From: Sphagnum compactum
Lineage: Eukaryota > Bryophyta > Sphagnopsida > Sphagnales
DNA: 64,000 nucleotides
Direction: 5' to 3'
Assembly (NCBI GenBank): GCA_965153455.1
Contig: OZ234502.1
Location: 4,877,267-4,941,266 of the forward strand
Positions 45,365 through 55,827 of this stretch are shown piece by piece. How positions within the stretch are numbered: the first letter of the stretch is position 1; each line of letters starts with the position of its first letter. Position numbers and translations under genes: made by a program. The notes beneath the pieces were generated by a model, which saw only the letters and a program-made list of their open reading frames with translations, had not been told where the DNA came from and ran no database searches.

Positions 45365-48356
45365 ACACCTGCTGATTCACTGGCTCCAGCTCCCTACTCC
45401 TGACTCCATCTGCCACGGCTTCTCAAGTAACCTGCATTTCCTCTCACTCAACCTGAAGCTCCCCAGCCTCCAGGCATATCTCCCTCCTCTGCAGCTCCCA
45501 AATCCGCAAATCACCTCTGTTTTTCTTGAATTCTGTTTCCATACATGAGTGCTGCAGCATCCTTCCGAGCTCGAATATCCAAAACGTGAGAAATGGTGTG
45601 TCTGCAACAGATCTGAACAAGACTGTTGTAACGTGGATCGATGCATGCAACCCTAGAAAGTTCGAATTCTCTGCAAATTTTGTTCCCCTCGGCCTACTTC
45701 CCGCCCCGGACGAGGAGAGACGAGTCCCGAACCAGGTCTCAAAATGTCGAGATCTCAAACAGACGTCCGACGCGAAATGGAGCCCGCTGGCCGTACGGGG
45801 TATTAGGGTTTTCGTACGAGGTTTTAGGGTATTTGTTTTTGGCCTTGCCTACCAAGGCAAGGAGGATGTGTTTAGATTCATTATAGAGTATAGTAGCTTA
45901 AGGGATTTTTATAGGCCCTAAGGTAATAATAATAGGTCTATTTTTATATAAGGATTTTTGAAAGATGATATTTTTGGCTTGTGTTGAAACTTGAGATTAG
46001 TTATAGAGTTATAATCTCTTGAAGGATTTTGGTTCTTTTGAAAGAGGATTTTTTGAAGATTATATTTTTGCATGGTGAAATATTTGAGTTTCTATAATTC
46101 TTCTTTTTTGCCTTAAGATACTTCTTAATGTAAATGGCAAGGCCACAATGTGTGACACACCCCCCTTGTTTCACCTTTGAATCATCACATGTGTAAAAAT
46201 TGAATGTTTTTTATCCTCTCAAGTGACACCAACATCTATTCCATTCAAAAGTTCACAATCACATTGAACAAAAGATTATTAATCTTTTTTTCATATTAAT
46301 ATATGATTTCATGAATTTCTTGATGTATTTGATACACAATTTTTTTAATGTTTTGAATAGGTCAAAATTGAATTTCATGTTCCATAACTAATAAAAAAGT
46401 GAAAATTATTTCATGAAAAATTTACATGATTGTTGAAATCTTGTGTTGATATTGTAGGATTCAACAAACAAATGAAAATTAATAAGTATTGCAACCATTA
46501 ATCTTCATTAGTAGCATGGACCAACATGAAGCCCAAATGATGATAATAGGATGAATGGTGTGTTTTTCAACCATATTTTTTTCCTCGATTTGTGATGCAA
46601 CCAAGTAGTTTTTTTTTGGGGGGGGCGGTGTGAAATTTCACAACTCAACGACCAAAAATCCAATTAAAGGGTACAAAAAGTTTGTTTTGTTGAAAGAACA
46701 AAACCATGTCCACAAGTTGATTTAGCCAAATTTAGTTACCTAGTCACATAATAAATATGGATAGAATTTTTTTGTAATCCTATGTATTTTTGGCTACCCT
46801 ATTTGAACCATGTATAGAAATATGTTGGTTTCTTTTTTTTGTAAAAATTGTGTTCAGAAAAAAATTCAAAAAAATCATTGAATTTGCACCCCAAAAATTC
46901 AAATTTTTGCATTAAAAAAAAGGCTACTTCTTTTTATAATTCTATCAAAAAATTGATGTATTATGTGTATCTTTCTCGCAATTCTCTCCAAAAGAACTAT
47001 TTCCCCCATGCAAAAGAAAGCCCAATATACTTACATCCTTTGTTATTATGCTCCTTGGTCCACATTTTCAACCAACAAAATGACTTCTCCGATTGCAACA
47101 TGGATGTGCATCACATGACCTTTTTTTTCTTCAATTAAAATGTTCAAAGAAGAACTATGTGCTCTCTCACCATTGAGTAGCACCATTGACTATGTCATAT
47201 GCTTTCATTCAAGGCTCATCATGATTTGCATATCAAAAAAAGGATTGAGGCAATTTTGCTTTTAAGAGTTTTTCCAACTTTGGATAGTGAGAGCTCAAAT
47301 TTTCAGCATTTTGGGGGAAAATAATTCTTTAAAAATCAACAAATTTCAAGAATAACTCTAATGATGAAGATAATCAAAATTGGTATTAGGTGAAACAAGT
47401 ACATTGTCCAATAGGATGGTCATCAATTTCACAATTATGAAAATATTTCATATGAAATTCTAAACCTAACTATGTCATTATTTTCACCAACCCACTTATA
47501 TGCACACTAGTTTGAACCCCGTGCCTAATGCACAGGTGTGTTATTTCAACAATGTTTGGTTCATGTTTTAGTTTTTTTTTTAAACTTTTATCTTTTTATA
47601 ATAAAAAAAGTGTTTTCTGTTTTTATTATTATTTTGTATAATAAAAATAAAGTGTCTCTTTTTCACTTTTGTATTTTTGTTTATTTGGATGCAAGTTTGA
47701 AGTTTGGAGAAAGAAGACACACCTCATTCTTTTTCAAGTAGGGTTTTTCTTCATTATTATAAGTTTTATTTTTTCTTATTTTTTACTCTTTATTTGGTTT
47801 CTTCTTTTTTGTAAATTTTTTTCTTTTAAAATGATTTTACTGTATTTCCCTTTCCTTGTTTCATTTGTTTCCATTCCTTTTTTATAGTTTTTGTGTTTTT
47901 ACTTTTTTTTGTTTATGTTTGTTTCATGTTTTAATTTTTTCTATTCTTATTTTGTCTATCTTCATTTTTTTTCTATTTTTATGCGTTTATTTATTTATTT
48001 AATTTCTATTTTCTTTTCCAAAAAAATTCTAGTTTTTCTAATATGTTTTATAATAAAAGTAATTTTAAAAAAACTTTTTTATTTTTGTTTGATTAGATGC
48101 AGGTTTGAAGTTTGGAAAAAGAAGACAAACCTCATTTTTTTTTCAAGTATGGTTTTTTGTCTCTTTCTTTTGCTCTCTGTTTTGTTTCTTATTTTTTGTC
48201 ATCTAGTTTTTAATTTTCTTTTAAGATTATTTTACTGTATTTCCCTTTTTTGTTTCATGTTTAAGTGTTTACAAAAAGTTTCTAATTGTTAAAGTGTTTT
48301 TCTGTTTTTTTTTTTTTTCTAGTTTTTTCCCTTTTTAAAATATATATTTGTTCTGT
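45365..48356. other. GCP2 promoter and AT-rich intergenic sequence
   Basis: 45.37-45.9 kb is moderately GC-rich with AGGGTTTT-type strings and is likely GCP2 promoter; the open frames there (45526-45921 +, 45444-45758 -) show no domain. From 45.95 kb the sequence is very AT-rich. Two similar ~400-bp segments follow each other: the GATGCAAGTTTGAAGTTTGG phrase near 47689 recurs near 48097 with similar T-rich flanks and an ATTTTACTGTATTTCCCTTT-like phrase in each. Confidence 0.45.
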
Positions 48357-48436
48357 TTGGATGGATGACGGGATGGATGACGGACGGATGGATGGATGGA
48401 AAGCTTCATTTCATCCCGAAGCTTCATTTCATCCGA
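48357..48436 (+). repeat. Imperfect GGAT-rich microsatellite plus 18-19-bp duplication
   Basis: TGGATGGATGACGGGATGGA-type repeats run to about 48402, followed by two tandem copies of AAGCTTCATTTCATCC (48401 and 48419). They lie about 300 bp upstream of the SmG start codon. Confidence 0.75.
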
Positions 48437-48483
48437 CGTCCTTTACTACATGTAATGAAAAAACAAATTAAACATGTGCCTTG

Positions 48484-48556
48484 GATCTTGTCTCTTAGGG
48501 TTAGGGTTAGGAGAACGTAGAACCCAAGATCACGTCTCCTAGGATTAGGGTTTAAC
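48484..48556 (+). promoter_or_regulatory. Duplicated telo-box-like promoter element of SmG
   Basis: GATCTTGTCTCTTAGGGTTA and GATCACGTCTCCTAGGATTA occur about 44 bp apart, each followed by GGG (TTAGGGTTAGGG and ATTAGGGTTTAA). AAACCCTAA telo-boxes are common in plant promoters of ribosome and RNP genes, which fits a spliceosomal gene starting about 170 bp downstream. The regulatory role is inference. Confidence 0.5.
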
Positions 48557-48723
48557 GATTGCAGACGGAAACGTAAAAGAAGGCGGGAAGAAGTACGGCC
48601 CACTTCAGAGCTTTCTCTCTCGCTCTCTTCTTGCACAGCTTCTCTGGCCACTTGTGTCTTTCATCGCTTGTGTCGAGGTTCTGTTGCAGCGGTTGTTGCA
48701 GTGAGTTTGCGGGAGTTGACACC

Positions 48724-49796
48724 ATGAGCAAGTCTGGACAGCCTCCGGATTTGAAGAAGTAAGCGGTTCTCAGATTTGTTGTAACACCTTTTGCACTCGC
48801 ATATTTGTCGATTGCGCTCTTTATCTGGTTTCCCTTCATTCTCCGGGGTTGTTTTCACTGCTCTCTAGGTTCCTGGATCCGTAATTCCGTCACACCGGTC
48901 TCATGTTTCGCCGGTGTGTTGTGTTTTGCTGTTCAGGTACATGGACAAGAAGCTTAACAGTGAGTACCCGATCACTGCCTTGTTGTGTTTCGCAGTTGCA
49001 TGAAAAAAAATTGTCCGGGTGCTTCTCTCCTCTCCCTCATTTAAGGTCCAGTCCCAAGTATGTACACACGCATGACGCCGGCTGCAGGTAACATGTCTGA
49101 GAGTCTCTCTCTTTCTCACTGGGAAGGAAGAAACTCTAGGTACTGTTACTGTCCAGTACCACAGCCATTTGTCGCCTAATTGTCACATGCCTCTTAATCC
49201 CAGCCGAGCTCATTCAATGTTCGTCTGATTCATGCGAGGCTAAGAGAGAACATGGAAGTTTCGCTGACAGCACTCTTATCACTGAGTGTAATCTGATAGT
49301 GACTTCTCAGACATTCGTCACTCTGTTTTTGAAGTAGGGTTTGTTGCCAAAAGCACAGGGAAATCTTAGCTTCTGCAAACAGCCGTCAGTGGAAATGCTA
49401 CTCTACCTGAGACCTGTACTGGAAAGTTTCATATTTTGTCTGTGAACTGTGGTGATTGCAGTAAAGCTGAATGCAAATCGGAATGTTGTCGGGGTCTTGC
49501 GAGGATTTGACCAGTTCATGAATCTGGTGCTGGACAACACATTGGAGGTTAATGGCAATGACACCACTGAGATCGGCATGGTTGTAAGTGCACCAAGTCT
49601 GAATTTCTGGCCTCCTATTTCTCATGCATGGAATTAGTGCTTTGAAACATCAATTTGCCTTTCTTCAAGCAACTTGAAAGCATCATCATTCCTTTCTTTC
49701 ATCTTTACAACCTCATGAGAGGAAACTTAAATTGTCTTGCAGGTCATTCGTGGCAACAGTGTGGTGATGATTGAAGCTCTTGAAGCTGTTCGGTAA
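48724..49796 (+). CDS. SNRPG: Small nuclear ribonucleoprotein G (SmG), core spliceosomal Sm protein
   Basis: Four exons with GT-AG introns and consistent phase: 48724-48758, 48937-48959, 49462-49583, 49743-49796, giving 77 aa. The protein starts MSKSGQPPDLKKYMDKKL. The Sm1 motif spans about residues 18-50, with NVVGVLRGFDQFMNLVLDN, and Sm2 follows near 56-70 (IGMVVIRGNSVVMIEALEAV). The RGN triplet of Sm2 and the D-x-F-M-N of Sm1 are the RNA-contacting positions of Sm proteins. SmG joins the heptameric Sm ring on U1, U2, U4 and U5 snRNAs in the nucleus. Length and order match SmG of animals and plants almost end to end, and the N-terminal PPDLKKYMDKKL distinguishes G from the other Sm and LSm members. 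The 23-nt second exon is unusually short but conserves the frame. Confidence 0.96.
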
Positions 49797-51255
49797 TCTT
49801 GAGGAATGGAAATGGCTCTGTATTTTCTCACACATGCAACCCTCCTTGGATTGTGACATGCATCTCAAGGGGCTGGATCTCTACTGAGTCTAGTTTGATC
49901 CCTTCAAAAAGTGTTAACTGGAGCCTGTTGGGCCTGGTTGATAAGTTGGTAGATAGATATCAAATGGGATTGCAGAACTGTATACATTTTTGAAGGTGAT
50001 TCTGTTTCTTTGATTTTGTAAAAAATGGTAAATTTCTGCTTATAACTGCTTCTGCAATGAATGCACTTCATGTGACCAAGGCACAAGCAGGAATGCTTAT
50101 ACTTGGTCAAATACAAACTCAGGAATTCTGGAGTGTGTTGAATCTTTCTATAGGTAGCAGCAACCTCTTCAGTTATGCCTGTAACATGGTTACAACTCAT
50201 GATTGGCCTACAAGAGTAGGCATGATTGGCATAGTATGAGTGATCTCTCACATTTTGCATTTCAAAATTTAGTGTGCATGAGAAGCTGTTAATCAAAGGT
50301 TTTCAGACTCCAAAAGAAACTAGATGCAAAATGCCAATGAATGGAGAAGCTGTTGATCAAAAGTCTTTTGCAAATGGATCTAAAACCACCTTACCTTACC
50401 TTACCTTACTTTGATTGACCTAGTTAAGGTAGGGTAAGGTAGGTGTTTATTATTTGACACATTATGTTACAAAGACATGTGGTGGTTGGTTGGCAAAGAT
50501 GTTGGCATTTGGCCATGGAAATCAAGGTTCAATTTTTGTTACCAACGTATACCACACATTGTACATATATGTGGGTATGTATATATTGTATGTATATATA
50601 AATGTACACACATACACATAAGTGCATTGTAAGGTATGGTAAGATAGATAAATATATATTCAATTTTACAATTTAATTCACTATTATTATTAACTTAGGT
50701 AGGTAAATGAATGAATGAATTGATATTAATCAATTCATTAAAAAAATAGTTATATAATGTAGATATTATTCAGTTTATTCTTTTTCTTTTTATTATTCCT
50801 TCAATAAAAATTTAATAAAATGGTTTCAATAATATTTGGATTGCCCAAATATTACTGTTTCATTTGACTTATCAACAGATCCACCAATCTTACTAATTAA
50901 AAAAACCCTAAAACCCTTAAAAAAACCTTATCAAAATGCACATGTTTAATATGTCCTGAACAAATATTATGACGTGTTGGTCAAGTTGGATTTTGTTTCT
51001 TTTGGGTCTTAATTTATTGGTTTTCATAATCAAATAAACCGTAAATTCTTGTAGTGATGGGAGATTTTGTTAAAATTGCATGCATCAATTAACCATTTCA
51101 TCCATCAAGCTTGGCACACTATTCCATCACCAAGCCCACATTCATCCATGGATTTAAGAATGTGACCACTAAGTTTCAAACCATTAGACACTAGGGTATT
51201 TAGTGGAATATTCTCGTGGATGGGATATGTTTGTTGGAAATTTTTGGAGGCATTA
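49797..51255. other. SmG 3' flank and AT-rich intergenic sequence
   Basis: The first few hundred bases are probably SmG 3' UTR. An inverted repeat built on (CCTTA)4 lies at 50386-50445. From 50.5 kb the sequence is strongly AT-rich with TATG/TATA runs, and no gene is seen. Confidence 0.45.
50386..50445. repeat. Inverted repeat based on CCTTA units
   Basis: The left arm contains four tandem CCTTA units (50389-50408). The right arm (50425-50445) is its imperfect complement (TAAGGTAGGGTAAGGTAGGT). The short spacer would allow a ~20-bp cruciform or hairpin. Confidence 0.75.
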
Positions 51256-51636
51256 AAGCATTTCCAATGGTGCTAAATATGTGACCCTACAAAAAAAATT
51301 CACATCCAAATTTAGTTATGTACTCTTTTGCAACCCCACCCATAAAATTGAAAGTGGGACAACAAATAGGTGGCATGGGGGACTACTAATAACAAACCAT
51401 CTGGACCAATCATTATGATGGGACAATCAAAAACACTGAACAATAGTTAGATAATATTTATTACATTATTTTTTGTAAGTGCATAGTGCTGCTACGCCTT
51501 TTATTAGCCATGGCAAAATGTGCAATTATGAAGAGCCAAAACCATTTTCTTGAGCCAAACCAACATACATTAATGGATTTTTTTCATCCAATTTTATTGT
51601 TTAAGATCACATATCAAACACTATTGGAGATGCTCT
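51256..51636. mobile_element. MITE, family A copy 2
   Basis: Left end AAGCATTTCCAATGGTGCT, right end (reverse-complemented) AGAGCATCTCCAATAGTGTT, with internal GTGACCCTAC and CATCCAATTTTATTG blocks shared with the copies at 349 and 58716. TTA lies directly outside both ends, consistent with a PIF/Harbinger-type target duplication. There is extra AT-rich sequence in the middle compared with the other copies, and no coding capacity. Confidence 0.7.
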
Positions 51637-53139
51637 TAATTTAGGACTTTTTGCAATTCTTTAATCTAACATTGAAATACGACAATATCATTATGTTGAG
51701 AAACATCCATAAGTTTAGCAAGCTTCCATGCACCACATTATGATGTTACAACAACAACATCTTGATTTGTTGCCCACATTGGTGGTTCAAGGTTACCACC
51801 GTTCTTTGCCAAACAACATCATCTTGTTGGGGGTGCATGATTTAAACAAAATTGGGTTAGTAAATCTGGTCATTTTATGATGGCCATGTCAAAGTCTTTC
51901 ATAGGCTACCACATGTCAGGGCCTTTTAGACCCCAAACCAAGACTTTTCTAGTAGTTGATTAGTGTGTTATAGTATTTGTAGACCATATAAATGCACCCA
52001 TGTGTATACATGTTGAAAAAAGTCTCACCTTTGAAGGGTTTTTGGCCAACTATGTTAACAATATGGCACCATTTGGGCTTGGATCACAGAACTAGTGTAG
52101 GTGGATGCCACATTAGTCAATTCACATTCCCATCGATTCTAATTGATGTGGACTAACCTAGCACCACTACAGGTGATTCAATGTGCATATCGATTCATTC
52201 CAAAGTCACCCACATACTTGGTGCATGACATATTGGATCCGAATCACCATTCATGTGTAACCCATCATAGATCACCTTTAATTGTGGTCAATAGGGTTGG
52301 GCTTCCACGAACAACCCTATTCAATTTCCTACATTCTCATGCATTTCAAAATGAGGACTTAGGATTGATTGGGACTTCAAATCTTCATGCATGGAGGAAC
52401 TCAATGTGGATGAAAAGGAACAAGCCATAGGTTTTCACATTAGCACCACCATTGTGCTTGATCTTTCAAACAGAGCTCCTAGGCAAATTTTGGGGCAAGT
52501 CATGGACTTGAACTACCTCACATGAATATTCAATTTATGTTTAGTAAAGTATAGATGCATTGCCCATTATTCTTCACCCACCCACCCTTCAATTTTTATT
52601 GTTCACCCACATTTATAACATTTATGTCAGTGTAAGGGGGAGCCAACCTTGGCAGTTATGGGATCATTTAGGATGCCAGGAAGGATTTTTAGGTGTTGGG
52701 AAAACTAGAGTTGGTGATGTGGGGGCACCACGACATTCTAGCACCTTCCCATATTTTACATAATAATCACAAGCAATGCCCTCAACCTTGAGAATTGGGC
52801 ACAACCCATCATTACAACCCAAAATGCACATGAGTTCAAAAACTTGGAATTCAGATATTGGCCTAGTAGTTATAAGAGGTGAGGTGTAGGAAATACAATA
52901 GCTATTGTAGAGTATACTAGATATTTTGCCTTTAGTTTGAAGGATTGAAGCTAATTGAAAGGACAATAGGTTCAAATTGTAGTAGAGGATGATAATCCAA
53001 TTTTAGACGACCTTGCATGCTTAGTGAGGTGGAGAGGGCTTAAACAACAAAGTTGTTGGATGCTAGTTTGGTAGAATTATTTAAGGGTGAATATGCCTTA
53101 GTAATAATGATGTTAGCCAAGAAAAACATCTTTGGCAAT
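51637..53139. other. Probable remains of a Ty3/gypsy element upstream of its RT
   Basis: No intact frame. Because a gypsy RT fragment follows at 53140, this stretch may be the decayed gag-protease part, but no protease or zinc-knuckle motif could be read with confidence. Confidence 0.3.
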
Positions 53140-53425
53140 TAGACTAAACGTCGCATTTGTGATGATTACCGTTCGATGAACAAATGGACCCCTTCAAACA
53201 AATATGCCATGTCCATGTCAAAGGAGATTTTGATGCCCTTGGACAAGCTAAAGCTTTCAATACTTTGGACTTATGTTTTGGTTACCATTAGTTACCATTG
53301 AAGGAAGGTGACAATGCCAAAATGACATTTTGGGAAATTGATCCCCATGGGAAGGATTGTTTGTATCAATGTGGTTTTTACCATTTGGTTTGAAAAATGC
53401 CCTTACATAGTGACTTCAAGCTCTA
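53140..53425 (+). pseudogene. Ty3/gypsy reverse-transcriptase fragment, decayed
   Basis: Reading across frameshifts gives the order of the gypsy RT core: RRICDDYRSMNKW, then NKYAMSM, then FDALGQAKAFNTLDL, then LPLKEGDNAK, then EIDPHGKDCLYQCGF. At least two frame changes and in-frame stops are present, and the catalytic YxDD block is not recognisable. The family is Ty3/gypsy. Confidence 0.75.
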
Positions 53426-55827
53426 ACCTCCATTTGATGTGTTGTTATGTTAGTACTTAGTGAGTTTGGATGATCTAATAATGTGGTTTTAAGCATGTGA
53501 ATAGAAAACAATTATATTCAAATGTGTGATGTTTATGGCTATGGAGAATCTGATAGTTGTTCAACATCAGGATATTATTTGATATGTTACAATTTGTGGA
53601 ATTGGTTATCTGCCTTGGGTTCATAGGTTTGAGCCTGGAGATTTTGTGTACCAATAACATACAACATTGACTACATTGATGTGATTGCAAGATGTGTTAT
53701 TTTATGTGTGCAAAAGGTTTTTACTGGGGTTTGGGTCACAAGAACCTTGACCTTCAACCTCAATTTTAACACTAGAAATCAGATACCTTCGTAACATTGA
53801 TTTTTTCAGTGTTTAAGGTTTGGACAAGTGTTGTCTAGTTCTTGATTTCAAAAGGAACCTTCAATTCTAGTTCTTTAACACTTTTATATTTTTTAATGAT
53901 GGAACCTTCAATCCTTTTGAGATTTGTTCTTTACGTTTTCTAAAAGATTTGGCTTTAATCATTTTACCAAAAGAATTTTATAAAACCAATCCAAATTTCA
54001 AACCAAGTCTTGCTTCATTTCCATTACACACAATTTTAAAAATAAAATGTAATATTAGTTTGTTCAATTAACGCACATAGTTCAAAATAAAAATTATGTA
54101 AAATTAATTTATGTACAATCCATCAAATGTAATAACTTGCTTAAAAATTTAAAAACTAAATTTATACTTTTTAAAAATAAAGTTGCACTTATTTACTTAA
54201 AGAATACTTCCATGGAAGTAGTTATCGAGAAAGGTGAGGTATAATTATCAAGAAAGTTAATAAAAAAGAAGGTAATTATTAAAGAAAAAATGAAATAATT
54301 AGGCTTGAAAATGAGATATGTAATTATTTTTGAAATTGTCTTTAAAAGGGTCCATGGATGATCATCTGAAGAATCGCAAAAAACTCTCCCATAGGGTAGA
54401 ACAGCCCATAACCGAACACTTAAGGTAGGGTTTGCTTCTCGTTTTAGTAGGAGGGCCCCATTGTTTATGGTCTCCCAAGAATAGATGGAGCTCTCCTCTT
54501 GACGCATCTGTCGCACTAAAAATTGACAAAAATTGATTAGAGGCGAGAAAGTTATGGCCCCCCAAGAAGTACGGGAAGATTTTTTTTACAAAAAATTCTC
54601 AATCGAATAGCTCATAGCCTATTTTTGAACCCCTCAAAAAGCCCTTAAATATTACTTTGTTGCCTTTAGAGTTACAAGATGATTTGTAGAGGTGAAGATG
54701 ACGATTTTAGAGCAGTTTAAATTGCTCAGTTTGAACAAATAAAAAGATGAGAAAGTTATGCACTGACGAAGAAGTAGGGGTCAAAATGAAGAAAAATGAA
54801 AAAAACATGTTTTACAATTTGAAAACAACATATTTTCTTTATTGCTATTTTTTGGCTGCTCCTTTGGCTTTGCATTTCAAAGATGATTTGTAGAGCGTGA
54901 GAAGGCGCTCCTATAACATTTTAAATCACTCAAAATGGAGAAAATTTGAGAAAGATTCGCCAAAGTGTTCGATGATAGGCTAATGTTTGATGATGGGCTG
55001 TTTTACCCTATACAAGTTTCGATTACTCATCACTGGAATACATAAATGATCAGAGGCTTTTACGCCTAGCTTTTAAGGAGTAAGGTTTAGGGTTTAGGTG
55101 GGGGCATTGCCAAAAATTGTGATGCCCAGGATGAGCTAGATAAGTCTGGCTTTACATTTCCAGAATGTCCCCTACCCATGGGCTTTACGGATCGTTAAAC
55201 TCGTAAGCCAAAATTGTGAACTCAAACATACATACCCACAAGGCTTATGAGGTAGGTGGTAGGCATAAAATCTATGTTGTAAAACTCTTTAAAGAGTCTT
55301 TAGACATGGATTTTACACCCATCACCAGGAAGGAAAAAAACAGGCTTACAAATACTCCTTAAGAGGGAAAATTTTGCAATATAATGATGTCATGTGGTGT
55401 TATAGTACACCCAAATCATAATTATCTTCAAATGATATGAAATTAGCTGACAATTTGGGTGAGAACATGTTATGATGGGTGACAATTTAAAGCTTAATAA
55501 CCAAATTAAGTGCATTTGCAAGACTCCAGGGTAGTTTTTATGGCATGGAATAAGGCAACGTATTTTGGTTTCAGCAAAAGGCTTGATTAAGATATATTTG
55601 CAAGACTGAATAATTGTAACTAAGTGGTTTGGTCCATGATTTTGGCGAAGTGCAATGGACAACAACAGTGTGGTATTTCACAAAATCCTAAGTTATATCT
55701 TTGTGAAACCTCAGGTTTTATTTTCAATATTTGGGTTACGATTACATGTAGTTAATAAAGTAATGAATTTAGTGCTAGTTCATGTTAGTGGTTACAAAAC
55801 CCATTCCATAGAAGTTCACTAAGAAAA
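53426..55827. other. Intergenic, no gene recognised
   Basis: AT-rich. The phrase AAGATGATTTGTAGAG recurs (about 54667 and 54879) with similar following sequence, an imperfect internal repeat. AAGGTTTAGGGTTTAGG at about 55082 is an isolated telomere-like string. The part nearest 55827 should be the 3' UTR of the minus-strand dioxygenase. Confidence 0.4.

Noticed and set aside
45444-45921. Overlapping open frames on both strands upstream of GCP2
   Set aside because: No domain, opposite-strand overlap and a position in the likely promoter indicate chance frames in moderately GC-rich DNA.
55082-55100. Telomere-like TTTAGGGTTTAGG
   Set aside because: Only two units, isolated in intergenic DNA; not an interstitial telomere array.
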